This document shows positions 46,225-58,117 of a DNA stretch of 64,000 nucleotides, piece after piece (within the stretch, counting starts at the first letter, position 1; each line of letters starts with the position of its first letter). The notes under the pieces are model-generated. The model was given only the letters and a program-made list of their open reading frames with translations, ran no database searches and was not told the DNA's origin. The stretch covers positions 62,001-126,000 of the forward strand of contig JAWZXG010000030.1 of the NCBI GenBank assembly GCA_037178625.1, given 5' to 3'. This stretch comes from Skeletonema tropicum (Eukaryota; Bacillariophyta; Thalassiosirophyceae; Thalassiosirales; Thalassiosiraceae). The translations under genes were made by a program, and so were the position numbers.

Positions 46225-49200
46225 ATGGACACGTCAATAATCGACCTCTGCGATTCAGACGACGATGATAATAACAATGATCCCACTGCAGCCACCACCA
46301 CCACACTAAAAAAATCCAAGAAGAAGATTGCAACAATTCAACCATCCAAAACGAAACCACCACCTCAAAAATTCTACAACAACTCCCCTTCATCATCATC
46401 ATCTTCTTCTTCCTCTTCATCTGACGACGACTTATGGAATGCTGCATCAGGATTTGAGCACAGCAAGCCGAAACAAATTGAGGCTGTACGAAGGGGCAAT
46501 TACTTCAAGGAGGTGAAAGAAAAGTGTGCTGCAAAGTATGATAGAACTAATAATTGTGCATCTACGAAGAATAAGGCGCAGCAACCATCTTCCACAATCC
46601 GACTGGATAGCAAAGAAGAGGATGATGATGACGACGAAGAGTTTGACGAGGATGTACGAAATTCACCACCCGAAAAGAAGAGCGGTAATAATGGCACCAG
46701 CGGTAATCAAGTTCAAGTAAAATCAGTGGGGGAAATGGAATGTATTGAAATTGACCTCTCCTCATCTTCTGATGACAATGACAATGGTGGTGGGAATGAG
46801 ACCAACAAGAGCAATATTGGTAACAATAGCAAACAGACCAAGAAGAATGGTCATGACGAGTCACCATTTCGGATACGAAAGAGATCGTCAATAGCGGAGG
46901 AGGAGGAGGTGGCACGTAAGCCATCGCCACCAAAGAAGTCCAAAGGTTTCAGCAGACACAATCATAATTCATACAACAACAACTATTACAACAACAATAG
47001 TTTCAGCAGCGGCAACAATAGTAACAATGCCAATGGTGATGATGATGATGATGATGATTCATCTACCACCATTCCCATGCCAGAAACTGATTATTTTCCA
47101 AAAGCTTCTTCTTCTTCTTCAACTACTGCTACCACCAACAAGCGACAACAAGTAGTACACGAGGAGATTGATTTGAGTATGGAGACGAGTGACGAGGAAG
47201 AGTTTGTTCAGTTTAATAATAATAACGATGATGATCCCTTTCATGATGATGATGAGATGGGTGGTGCAACGAGGAATCATGTTGGAAAAAATAATGTAAA
47301 TGATGACTCGAGCAGCAGCAGCAGTAGTGGCAGTGACGGAGACAAAAAGCCAAGTCACAAGAAGGTCCAAAAGAAGAAGATGGCTGCCGGCGCATCTGTC
47401 AAGAAGTCGAGAGATGATGTTCTTTCAATCGACATTGACTCGGATGATTCATCAGCCTCCTCTGATTTATTGGATCTGTATACTCCTCGTCCAATGAAGA
47501 AGACGAAAAAAGGCATTGCCGCACAAACGAGGAAGACATCCTTTACTTCTGATACCAACATCATCAACAACACTACGACTGCTGCTGCCAGCTACAACAA
47601 CGCATACAATAGTAACAACAAGAAGAAATGTCCAGACTCCATCAAATCCAACACCTCCTCCTCCTCCAAACTCCTCACCCCACGTGAATTCTCCCCCGCC
47701 ACAACCTCCCCCTTCGGCGCAACATTCGCCGCCGCCACAGCCGCCAAACGTCGTGTTCCCACGCCCGCCATACCCGCCATGTCCGCCAAACTCGTTCAAG
47801 AAATCGGTGGTAAATTATATCCCGACCTTACCCACAATTTCATAATTGCATTAACCAGTCAAGCACGTCGCGCGAGACATAATTCCTACCAGCGTGCATC
47901 ATTTGATTCGGCACTACGGTCCATTGTCGTGATTGCATTGCATATGCGTCCATTGCGGAGTGCCGAGGCAACGAGAAGGATGAAGGGTGTGGGGGGTAAT
48001 TTTTATGACTTGTTAAAGGAGAGTGTGGCTGGGTCCAAGAGTAAAAAGCCGTTTGAGCCACGGAAGGGCAAGTTTACTTGTGTGGCTGCTGCGGCGTTGG
48101 TGGGGTTGTTGCAGATGGAGGAACGAGTGAAGAGGAATGCTGCACGAGTTGCCTCGGCCAAGGGGAATGGTGATGGTGATAATGATGATGGAACTTCTTG
48201 TTCGTTTCCAATGGAGGATTTGATTGTGTCAATCAATTCTCTACTGGATTCACGTGCCAATGCGAATTTATCTCAAACAGCACAACAATACCTCAACAAG
48301 GACAATTTAGACCCAGGGTGGGGACAAGTCAAAAAACTATGTTCTACCAATGCTGCATCTGATCTTGGTGGACCCTTCATGAAAGAACGTAAGCGGAAGG
48401 GTGCATGCTCCTCTGGACGTGTCTTTGAATTACTTGACTCTGGAAGGGCACTGGCGACTAAGCTACGAGCATTGGCACTATCGGGTCCATTTGAACCGGG
48501 CCCATTGCGACAACTCCCCGATGAATCGGTAGATCAAGAATTCGGGAATGTTACAATGAGCATGGATTTTAGAGAAGGTGGAGGTGGTGGACGCAGCCTA
48601 CATAAAATGTGCGATCAGCTTGATATTCGAGGAGTGCCATACGTCGTTCGTGAACTGAAGATTGCTGATTATATTTTCTTTGTTGGGGAGAAGTTGGCTC
48701 CTGTTTTGATCGAGAGGAAGACTGCCGATGATGTTGCAGGTTCTCTTCACGATGGTCGTTGGGAGAGGCAGCAGCGTAGTATGAGGAAAGCGCAGTATGT
48801 ATTGGGCGGTGGATCGGCACGACGGTGTCAGGTGAGTGATTGTTTCGATCTGGTGCATTGTTTTGTTTACGTCCTTTTCCAAACTCAACTCCTCTCCTTT
48901 TACTGATGTACGTCGACCCTATTAGATCTGCTACATAATTGAGGGTGATGCAAGCAAGCGCACAGTCCATGGAGGAAACGTTGGTCGACGAACTTGGTTC
49001 CAAAGTGTGGATGACGTAGAGAACGCCATTGCAAAGCTGCCCAGTCTTGGCTTCAGTGTTATGCGGTCAAAGAGCACACTAGACACGATCGGTATTTTGG
49101 CCAAAGTCGCTCAGGATGTGTCATGGAAGGTAAACAATGGGAACACTGATGTTTTGTATTCATACGAGCAATTCCTCAGCCGTGTGAAGAAAGTAGGAGA

Positions 49201-49927
49201 AGATAAAGGCGATCCCCCGACTGACAGAGAACATCAAAATCCAGCTCCTCCTGTGGTGGTTAATACAAACTATATGACAAACGCCTCAAATGCTGCTACA
49301 GCTGCCGCTGCTGCTTCGAATGTTAGAGATGACGATGCTACGTTTAGCCCGCAACGACCAGCCTCTCCTGGCGGGCATAGTTCCGACGATGATACACAAC
49401 AACAAAATATTAACGCAGAACAAGTCGCTGAGCTGAAGAAGCTCTCCATGGCACGCCTAAAAGAAATGCTGAAAGAACGTTATGAAAAGACAGGCGGAAA
49501 AAAGGAAGAGTTGATATCCCGTCTGCTCAAGCCTCGCAAACCCGAGATCCTCATTTTACGTGCTAGGAGGAAGGAGTATGTTCCAAAGGTACCATCTTCA
49601 AATGCTGCACTTATGATAGCGCTACTACTGAATCACACACCTGGCACCCAGGGTCTTACGAAAGAGCGGCTCATGGTTCTCGCCGAAGAAACTGGTGTTA
49701 GCAAGGAGTCAATGAGTGGAGATGGTAGCAGTTTCTATGATGGATGGTCTGGTATGAAACAATTACAAGAGGGTGATCCAGCCCTTGTAAGAAGAGAGAA
49801 GGGACATCGATACAGTCTGACAACGCAGCCACCAGAGTCGGCAGGTGTTGCCGTTGCAAATGCGTTGCATATTGTTGCCCATAGGGAAGATTTGTGTACA
49901 TGTGGCAATCCCCCCAATGGAGTTTAA
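46225..49927 (+). CDS. MUS81-type structure-specific endonuclease with SAP and extra C-terminal winged helix
   Basis: Exons are 46225-48831 and 48926-49927, with a 94-nt GTGAGT...TTAG intron after a complete codon, giving 1202 residues. Human and plant MUS81 have roughly 550-650. Residues 1-510 are a Ser/Asp/Asn/Lys low-complexity tail. Residues about 519-605 match the N-terminal helix-hairpin-helix. Residues 612-780 resemble the usual winged helix (DPGWGQVKKLC ... GRVFELLDSGRALA). Residues 795-950 are the ERCC4 nuclease with the signature E830-R-K-x2-D-D (LIERKTADD) and SLHDGRWERQ. The usual C-terminal HhH is not visible. Instead there is a SAP motif (about 1030-1070: LSMARLKEMLKERY ... GGKKEELISRLL) and a second winged-helix-like block (SSFYDGWSGMKQL ... 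HRYSLT). It should cut branched DNA at stalled forks and in recombination, as a heterodimer with an EME1-like partner not present here. Confidence 0.87.
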
Positions 49928-50894
49928 TAGAGACATACATATACGGTCTGATAATAATTTACCTAGATAGCTCTAATGACAAATAAGGTTACAGTAACAG
50001 CGAGCTAAGCATCATACGAAATGCACGAAGTCGAAGTCCAATCGTCTCAGTCTCAAGCTAATGATGAAATTTTTTCATGGGGATATGTTGCATGTGCATG
50101 TCAACTTTTGGTCTTAGTGCTGGTGCCACTCTCCCTCTTCCAGCAGCATCAAGCACCACCACCAGATAGATAGATAGCTCTCTAGAGAGATAGAGATAGA
50201 TAGATTACATATTGTTATTGGTCAGTTACCCATAGATAGATAGATATAGATAAATAGAAGATATCATGATCATATTTCGTGGGCAAGATCAAGATGTGTT
50301 TGTGTTGGTCGTCATCCTACCACTGTAGTGGATTTCGGCGATGCACCCTTGATTCTTAATTCTTAGACACCTTTTGTATGCAGACTGAGCGACGCTTGCA
50401 GCTTGTGCTGTCTCTTTTAGCCTCATTCAGAGCAATGGGGATCAAAATGGGGAGAGAGGCTACGCTGCACACGCGTATTTCACACACACCACTGCACACA
50501 CCACTCAAATTGTAAGTGGTGACGTGGCAATTAACCAGCGTGTGCGACATGTGATACTGTACTTCCCGACTTTCACGGCGAGGTGCTCCGAAATCCATCT
50601 CGCTGGTCGCCGGCAACTGCCAACTGCCAACCATCACCATATCATATCACTTAGGAAATTAGGTAAATGTTGCATTATCGCTACCTAGACATCATTGAAC
50701 CAACAATTGGAGTCTTCATACGCCGAGGGCAGAACCAAACAGCGTCGCAGTCGGAACCACGGGAGAGGGTTGTCTCTCCTACCACAGCTCGTTTAAAAGC
50801 CCGGGATATATTGACGTGTATGTCAATAAGCCTGTATACAGGCCAGATATACAAATACAAGTATTTGCACGAGAGTATAAGCATATACCCATCT
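49928..50894. other. Intergenic region with GATA microsatellites
   Basis: GATA-type runs lie at 50164-50206 and 50233-50259, followed by one member of a 68-bp inverted repeat pair (50451-50518). Open frames here are short and unremarkable. Confidence 0.6.
50451..50518 (+). repeat. 68-bp inverted repeat, left member
   Basis: Starts GGAGAGAGGCTACGCTGCAC. It matches the reverse complement of 55359-55426 with one mismatch. TGACGTGGCA follows directly inside, a decamer also found in the MULE terminal repeats. Confidence 0.9.
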
Positions 50895-52607
50895 CTATCC
50901 GTGGTTGTTTTGACCGCGTCTAAGTGCTGCCTGAGCCCGCTGGCGACGTATCAAGAAGGCTTCACGTGCCGCTTTTACTGAAAGCAGCCAATAAGCCTGA
51001 TGTTCACCAGAAGTTGTTTCGAGATCATCGAGATTGATTTCCATCAAATATTTATCCTCCTCTCCTAGCCCTTCTAAGCCCATCTCTTGCTGCTCCTCTA
51101 TAGCTATTTGTAGCTCCTCCTTCCTCTCTAACGCAAGCATACCCGAAATTTTATCATGAATCAAGAAATTCCTCACCAGCCACTGTCCATGGGTCATCTC
51201 CATCAGCTTGATTGAGAAGCTCTGTGCCCATTTTGCGCCCGAAAGATAGCTGCCCTCCAGACGACGATGTGTCTCTTGAATCGCACAGAACTCCTTGGAT
51301 ATCATTCCTTCCATAAACCGCCGCCATCCAATCTTATCTTGTGAACGTGCCAACTTCCGCAGTATCGGGTCATGATCGCTAGCAATGCAGTCCATAAAGC
51401 TTTTGCCATTCCGAGCCCTCACGAAACTCATGATATACTTTTCCAGCACTTCACATGTCCCCACCGACTGTAACCAGGACTGTAAATTATCCGCTGACAT
51501 CTGAAAACATTTTACCCTATCCTCTTCTTCACACATTAAGACGTGAGCGCATGACTCCTGTGCATCCAGACAAGAAGGACACAAAGGAGAGTGATTAGGA
51601 TCACATCTGTGTAACCGCAAGTTGGTGCCGGCTATGTCGTGAACTTGCTTGCATGCCCATAGTTGGAAAAGCCGCGGGACCTCGTGTAAAGCCTTGTTCA
51701 CGTTGACCCAATCTACTTGGACGAACGCGGATGGAAGCAGGATCTGTCTCTTAGCGAAGATCTCCCTGGCCAACGCTAGGTGGCCATGAAAGCGGACTCT
51801 TTCACCAGTATCTGAAGTCATCTTCTCCTTACCCTTATCCACATAGACGCAGATTGGCTCAAGTGGCAAAGGTTGCGCCGCCATTCCTGCGTTCGGATCA
51901 ACGTCGTAAATCGCTAGTTTTGCGCCAGAGTCACACTGTTCATTCAACTGTTCAGGCCTAGACAGCTCCTCCCATACCAAATGATCGAGTTTATGGGCCG
52001 AGACATGAGAAAATACTGTGCTGAAGGTTAGAGACCTGCAATGGATCATGATATTTTTGAGTATATCTGAATGCCGGCAACTCGACGGGATACGATGCGG
52101 AGGCAGGTTTTCCACATTATTGAGTGCCCCCAAGCAGTCAGAATAGATCTGGGCAGAACCAGACAGCGATGGTTTCAGTTTGTTCACAGCTAATAGGATG
52201 AGATGAATAGCGAGTAATCCCAAAAGCTCCCCACGATATGCACAAGCGGCGAGTGTCTTCTCAGAGAATTTACCAACGAGTCGGCCTCTCCCCTTGGAAC
52301 ACTCCATAATGAATGCAGCTGAGCAGATATCTGGGTACATCTCCTTGATAAAGGATCCGTCCGCCACACATATTAGTGAACCATCTATAATAGCCGCCAC
52401 GAGGAACTCATAGCTCCCCGTCAGTTCAAGATCTTCCCACATCCACATGCTACCCCACTGGTCGAGGACTTCCCACAAAGTGCTAGGGGGTAGAGACTGA
52501 CCTGGGATTGGTGCATGACTTACCAGACGATATACCGCAGTATCTACCTCTTCTATCGTACACGCAACATTGTACTGAACCTGGGCATGATCACCATTAT
52601 GTACCAC
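50895..52607 (-). pseudogene. Retroelement C-terminal fragment: RNase H plus zinc finger
   Basis: A 570-codon frame runs from a stop at about 52611 with no early ATG, so its 5' part is missing. After about 90 residues there is an RNase H fold with all four acidic positions: ADGSF, YRGELLG, IYSDCLGAL and LNEQCDSGAK. A zf-RVT-like cluster follows (CPSCLDAQESCAHVLMC), then a Glu-rich C-terminus. This order (RNase H, then zinc finger) is the tail of non-LTR-type reverse transcriptases. The expected reverse transcriptase domain should lie at higher coordinates but is absent. Either it is a dead 5'-truncated retroelement or a domesticated RNase H-like gene. The long intact frame is notable for a fragment. 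Confidence 0.75.
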
Positions 52608-53153
52608 ATGCTACGCAGCCGCCTGCAGCCGCTATATACCTTTTTCACCCGCCCTCCCCCCCAACAGTCTTACAGCAATCACGTCTTCGATGATGTCCGT
52701 CTATCTATCGTCCAAAGTTCACGCACGCAAAGAATCCGGGGGAATAGGTATGTAAAAAAAACTGATACACTTTTTCTTCATTTTCCACATCAACTCACAC
52801 ACTATAATGATGTTATAAATTGCTCTTTCTCTCCATACTTTCATTTCTTCTAATAGCTATTATGGGTAACCTTGTGGAAAGCTATAACTACATCCATGTT
52901 TGGTTGCTCTTCATTCTACGATGATGGTGTGCATCGACATCACAGCAATGGACGAAAGACTTTCCTACGAATATACTCCATAGTACTCCATCGTTTGATT
53001 CGAAAAACGAATGACAGATCGACGTCGAATGATCTGTATGATTTGAAAGTGATGATACCATATTTTTCAACTTAGATTAGGACGTTAATTACTTGAACGA
53101 GAGCGGCGATTGTTGAAGAAATTCAGCACAGAGTATGAAATCTTCGATCTAGC
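52608..53153. other. Intergenic, no gene seen
   Basis: AT-rich sequence with short open frames on both strands. There is no trace of a reverse transcriptase (no YxDD-type motif in any frame I read), which confirms that the retroelement at 50895-52607 is 5'-truncated. Confidence 0.5.
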
Positions 53154-54716
53154 TTGGAGGAGTTGCTGCATCAGCAGTGGAAACCTTTGACAAGTGCCAA
53201 CGCCATTGCAAGAGTGGGCCGCTCTCAACTTGCGCTGAAGCAACGATCGGTAATCATAATTCAGCGGAATTGGTGCTCTGTCTTCTGCCGCATTCGTTTG
53301 CAGAGGGATCACATCGCATCTGCTGAAAGAGCATCTGCTGAAAGAGATCACGCAGCCAAATCCAATCAGATTTGGCGTCGGTACATTGTGCTTCAGCGCA
53401 AGAAACGTAAACAGGAGGCGGCCGCTCGTTCCAATCCACTTCGTGACAGGGGATTACCACTTCCACCACGGAGTAGGAGTACACTTCGTCGGCATAAACG
53501 TAGTGAGAAGGGGCGGCACAAGCAGTTGTTGAAAAATGAGTAGGGGCTTTTGGCAACTATTCAGGAAGTTCAGCAGTCGGTGCATTCACTTCAGGAAGCT
53601 AATAAGGAACTTCAGCAGTCGGTGCAATCTCATCAGGAATCAAACAATTCTTTGCAGGAGAATTTGAAGTCTCTTCTTCGGCAACCGAGAGATAAGGATG
53701 ATAAGCTGTCTTGCAGCAAATCATCTCAATCGAGCAACAACGGAATCATTAAAAAGTCAGTTCTTCATGACCCCAGTGAATTGAACGCAGAGGAAACGTA
53801 ATTGGGACAACTCTCCACGAATCTAGTGTTGGTGGATTGAGTAGCAGAGAAAACGTATTGGAATATTCTCATCGGCACGGTGGTGAAAATCTTCACCATC
53901 ATGATGCCACCCCCCACAAAAAGTCATAGGCATAAGGGCCGTTCTTTCAAGTGAATCGAGTGGCAGAGAAAATGCGTTGGACGACTCTTTGCAACGAAGC
54001 AGTGGGCTTGTCCGCAGCAAAGAAGCACCAATTTCTTCTTCCAGGGGTAAATCCAGTCGTCGTAGTAGAAGACGACGCCGCCGTCGCCGTTCCAAGCGAT
54101 GGAAACGGATTGATCGTACTCTTAGAAATAAGGGTGCAATGTTAGCAATCAGTGACATCCCTACCCCGAACCACCCAGTGAGTCAACCTGATTTGCTAAC
54201 CATGTCTACCTTTTGCGACAAGATGAAACGACAACATAAACTGGCATCTGTTGAGGATCTTAACGTCCTTCTCAGGAGCATGTGTCATCTTGTCATCAAA
54301 TCGATTGACTCTCAAACCATCCATCCATAAGCTATTGACTGCTTAGCTCTATTGTTCATCAACCTGTTTCATCTAGAAATCCCAGATCAATCTCCGTAGA
54401 CGAAGCACATTCAACTTCGTCTTCTGCCTCCATTTCAAATTCAAGCCCATCCATATCGTCAGAAATGAATTCACCACCTGTCGTGACATCAAAAATCACG
54501 ACATCTGAACTTGTAACACCCAAACCAATCATCCTGAATGAACTACAACCATCTTCTTCTACTTCTATAGTTGACAACCCGCTGTCGTCGACTACAACAA
54601 CTGTCGAACCACCATCTTCGGCATTCACCATTACTGAAGAAGAACCGTCAATCTGCCATGAGAAGCCGATGTCCTACCTATCTGCTCTTCTTGGCACTGC
54701 GATAAATACTGGATAG
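53154..54716 (+). pseudogene. Decayed gene: IQ-like basic region, coiled coil, Arg-rich and Ser/Thr-rich tail
   Basis: Frame 53154-53801 is open except for one TAG at 53541-53543. Before the stop it has IQ-like helices (IIIQRNWCSVFCRIRLQR, SNQIWRRYIVLQRKKRKQ); after it a coiled coil with repeated EVQQSVHSLQEANKEL-type heptads. A shifted frame (about 53940-54330) continues with an Arg-rich block (SRRRRRRRRSKRWKR) and MSTFCDKMKRQH. A third (about 54345-54716) is Ser/Thr-rich and ends ALLGTAINTG. The C-terminal parts may be joined by introns (a CTGCTTAG acceptor lies at about 54345), but the in-frame stop and the lack of an ATG suggest a pseudogene. I do not recognise the family. Confidence 0.4.
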
Positions 54717-55337
54717 TGGATTATTATTTATGGTAATGTACTTCGTTGGATGCTTAGGCATTCTATTGTGGGGGGGGGGTATGCAACATCACCCAGTGTT
54801 GACCGTAATCAACATCATCCGGTGTTGACCAACCAGCTATGCCTCTGAAATAATCTGAAATAGTTTTCCTCTCGGAGTACCATAGACCCTTTCTATTCAG
54901 TTGATCGTATATTTTTGGTATCGGAGCAAACAACCTTGAACCTATTTGGATTTTGCAATCTACGAAATGTATATCTTCAGTACATCTCTCTCTCTGTTTC
55001 ACTTTCACACTGACCTACGATATTCATTATGAAAGCGTGGGGGTGGCAGAATATCTGTACTATTACGTAGATAGCTCACCTAAATCATAGGCTCACTTCT
55101 CAACTTCTCTTTATCTTCTCTATCTCCATCACCTATACCATTGTGGAGACTGAGATTCTATTTGGGCTCAGACATCTTCACGTGAAACAAAAAAATGAAA
55201 GAGGCTTCGTTCAAAATTCTTAAGTTTCATGTGCGAAAAGGAGAGTTTGTGTCTTGGTCCTTGGGGTAAAGAAAGGGGTCTTGCCCCACGACAAATTCTG
55301 CCCTTGTTTTGCCCTCCAAAAACAAAAGCTAAGTAGT

Positions 55338-55359
55338 GCCACGTCATGTGTGACGTGGC
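55338..55359. repeat. Hairpin with MULE-terminus-like core
   Basis: Nine-base perfect arms (GCCACGTCA) around a TGTG loop. The arm is contained in the terminal repeat of the MULE at 1-35. It abuts the 68-bp repeat at 55359. Confidence 0.85.
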
Positions 55360-55426
55360 ACTTACAATTCGAGTGGTGTGTGCAGTGGTGTGTGTGAAAT
55401 ACGCGTGTGCAGCGTAGCCTCTCTCC
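55359..55426 (-). repeat. 68-bp inverted repeat, right member
   Basis: Reverse complement of 50451-50518 with a single mismatch. The pair encloses 4.8 kb holding the RNase H fragment and the coiled-coil pseudogene. Confidence 0.9.
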
Positions 55427-55613
55427 AAAATGGGGGGACAAAAACAGTTTGCTAATAGTAATAGTGCTAGCATGTGCAAGCAAACTACAAATTGCGTGAT
55501 GATTTTGTCAGCCCTAGCCGAAGGTAGGAGACAAAAGCTTAACTTAACAACGGTAGCTATTCCTATTCCTAAGTCTCACTTTCATCAATGATCAATGATA
55601 TTTATCACGTCTA

Positions 55614-55974
55614 TATCCCAACCATTTTGAAAACGGCACTTTTGTGCCGTTTTGCCAATGGGCTCAGCACCGCAAGGGCATGAAAACGGCACAAAAGTGC
55701 CGTTTTGCTACTCCGACTTGTTAGTGTCAAAGCTAGCGAGTAAAGTACAGCTCCTTTTGTGTTTTCCATTACAAACCTGTAGCCCTTCTATATACGCAAG
55801 AAAGTAACCTTAAGGCCACACAATGGCTCATGCTTTGTTCTAACAATTGCACGAGGCCTTCGTCGGAGTAGCAAAACGGCACAAAAGTGCCGTTTTGCCT
55901 CACACGTAGAAACATACACCAGAGCTCTACGGAAAACGGCACAAAAGTGCCGTTTTCAAAAAATGGTTGGGATA
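55614..55974. mobile_element. 361-bp MITE with TA target duplication and four identical-stem hairpins
   Basis: The ends are inverted repeats starting TATCCCAACCATTTT, flanked on both sides by TA (55612-55613 and 55975-55976), which fits Tc1/mariner-type insertion. Four hairpins with the same 10-bp stem AAAACGGCAC/GTGCCGTTTT and a 4-nt loop (TTTT in the first, AAAA in the others) lie at 55630-55653, 55683-55706, 55873-55896 and 55933-55956. A second, inner inverted pair (GCTACTCCGAC / GTCGGAGTAGC) brackets the 165-bp centre. There is no coding capacity, so it would need a transposase in trans. Confidence 0.85.
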
Positions 55975-55976
55975 TA

Positions 55977-58117
55977 GTACTGTCATACTATTAGATTAGA
56001 ATTAGAGGCCCGCATTCTTCTTCGGGACCAGCCCGAGTCCCTCTTGACACTCTTGTCTCTCCAATACCTTCTGCAGTCATCCGAGGAAGTTAGCGAGCAA
56101 GAAGTCTTTCAGGCAATACTTCTTACTCCTCTACGTAGTATTTTTCTGACATTCAAAGTGAGACACCCCTCTTTCTCTATTAAAGGATTTTTAATGGTAT
56201 TGTACATATTCTACGACACTTATCTATTTGATTGATATTATTTTCACAGATGTGAAAATTTTCTAGGGGTTAATAATTTTTACTTCCGGAAAAGATAAGA
56301 ACGGATAACGGGATAACCTTAAAATACTTAACGCGGTGAATGAGCATGGGAACAGCGTGGAAAGTTGATGATTCACAATTCACAAAGAACAAGGAAACAA
56401 CATTCACAATTATTTGGGCCGATGTATGTAAGTAAGTAGGAGTATGTATTTATGAACCCTTGAAGTTATCTACGTTAGTTGGCAAAAGCATTCATCAACA
56501 CTATTGATATGACTTTTGCATTTACCGCGAATGTGCGTCACGTGAGCTTATGTACCATAGGTACCTTTACTTTGAGAAATTAATATACAATCGATTGGTA
56601 CACTACTCGGCTAGAGTGTTCATAATCCGCATGTGGCGACTTATTGGTCACTAAATGAAAATTCGTCATAATATGAGCGAGCGTCAGAGGACCTATGAGT
56701 GCCAATCAATCCATGTCAACACCGATGTCATGGAGTTTCACCCTTTCAGATCCTTCATATAATTATCCTACGCGAGTGCTGGTGGTAATTCGTGCGAAAT
56801 TACTCGTATTCACTCCAATTAATGTGCTTCTGATCACTACCACCTCAGCTATCAAGATGTTGCAAGGACTTAGTTCATCTCATTTAATTGATATCAAGGC
56901 TCAAACGACAACATTATTTGGTTCTCAAATCCTTCAAATTATTATAAATGGAAGGGAGGCGCTGGTCATGCATATTTGATATGACATTTGACAACAATAT
57001 ATTATCATATCACGTAGGAGGGTAATTACAGTACGGGTGACTAGGTTGATAGCATGTCTATGTTGTTATGTTCGAAGTATTTGGGGCGTCAGCACATTGA
57101 CGACTCATTATATATCAGAGAGCAGTGTATACTATCAAAATAGTTACTATGAAGATTGCCATAATGATGAAAAAATTCGACTGATTGTGCATGTTGTTTG
57201 GACTTATTCTTCTATTGAGCACCATAGACTTCAATAATAATGATCTGACATTCTTAGTGTAGTGATCAAAGACACTAAACTATTGATCTCCTCCCTCTTG
57301 TAACATATATAAACATGAGTGTTTGCCCAATAAGTCGTCTCATCCATTTTATTGCGTCATTAACCACCCAACAGAAGTTGTGGATAACATATTCACCTTT
57401 TCTCCAAAATAGAAAGATAGCAAGGATAGCTTCGAAACGGCAGTACATCGAAGCCCACCCCGGCGGCAAATCCAGGTGAATAATAGTGATGATCATTGGT
57501 TATGGTATTATCAGCAACAGAGCGTCGAAAAAGCCTTCAAATATAACGACGACATTGCCGGAAGCGTGGTACATGTAATGGTAAAATTATGCCAGTAATG
57601 TAACGACGGATACGTCCGTAGACTCAGAATATCTCAAACCGCCGACTGCACCATCAGATTCAGCGTTGAAAATTGGTCCAGGAATTATGTTGTGGAGTTG
57701 ATTGGATGCTATTACTACATGATTTGGTGTGGGTATTGCCGGCGTCATGTCGATCTGATGTGTTGTGTCAAAAATTGAAAAAAAAAATCTAAAAAAAGTT
57801 GGAGCTCGATCCGTCGATTCCTTTCTCGCTCAACGGATGGGGTGGCACGCTTTTGTGGTCGGCATAATAAGTGATAAAAGTGTTGCGGTAGCTCTTTTCT
57901 CTCTGACCTATTGATGACGATGTGTAAAAGCCAAGTTGGAGATTCTCACAGAGGATAGCGAGACAGAACAGAGGAGGAAGAAGGAATCGTTCTGAACCTG
58001 CCAGCTGGCCACTCTATTTAAAAGAAGGTGAAGCGCATGTTCCTTCTTGCATGCGATGCTCGGCCAGATCAGAACAAAGCTAAACCGTTGTCATACTTAA
58101 AGTAAGACTCAGTGAAC
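55977..58117. other. Intergenic, AT-rich, mostly featureless
   Basis: No gene is supported. It contains an 18-bp palindrome TTTTCACAGATGTGAAAA-like (56241-56258), a 94-codon plus frame (56695-56979) and a 53-codon minus frame (57748-57587, MTPAIPTPNHVVIASNQLHN...). None has a recognisable domain. The last looks like a retroelement or gene remnant because the adjoining minus frames also have protein-like composition. A poly-A tract lies near 57776. Confidence 0.5.
58015..58023 (+). promoter_or_regulatory. Possible TATA-like element of the ankyrin gene
   Basis: TATTTAAAA lies 95 bases before the ATG at 58118 in otherwise GC-richer sequence. Distance and sequence are compatible with a core promoter. 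There is no independent support. Confidence 0.35.

Larger units (their letters stand above)
54717..55611. other. Intergenic region with inverted-repeat member and hairpin
   Basis: Contains a run of ten G at about 54769-54778 and a diverged duplication of a CATCxxxxGTGTTGACC-like segment (54788-54835). A perfect hairpin GCCACGTCA-TGTG-TGACGTGGC lies at 55338-55359, next to the right member of the 68-bp inverted repeat. No gene is supported. Confidence 0.6.

Noticed and set aside
56695..56979. 94-codon plus ORF
   Set aside because: AT-rich region, no recognisable domain, no supporting neighbours; it could be a remnant but cannot be supported.
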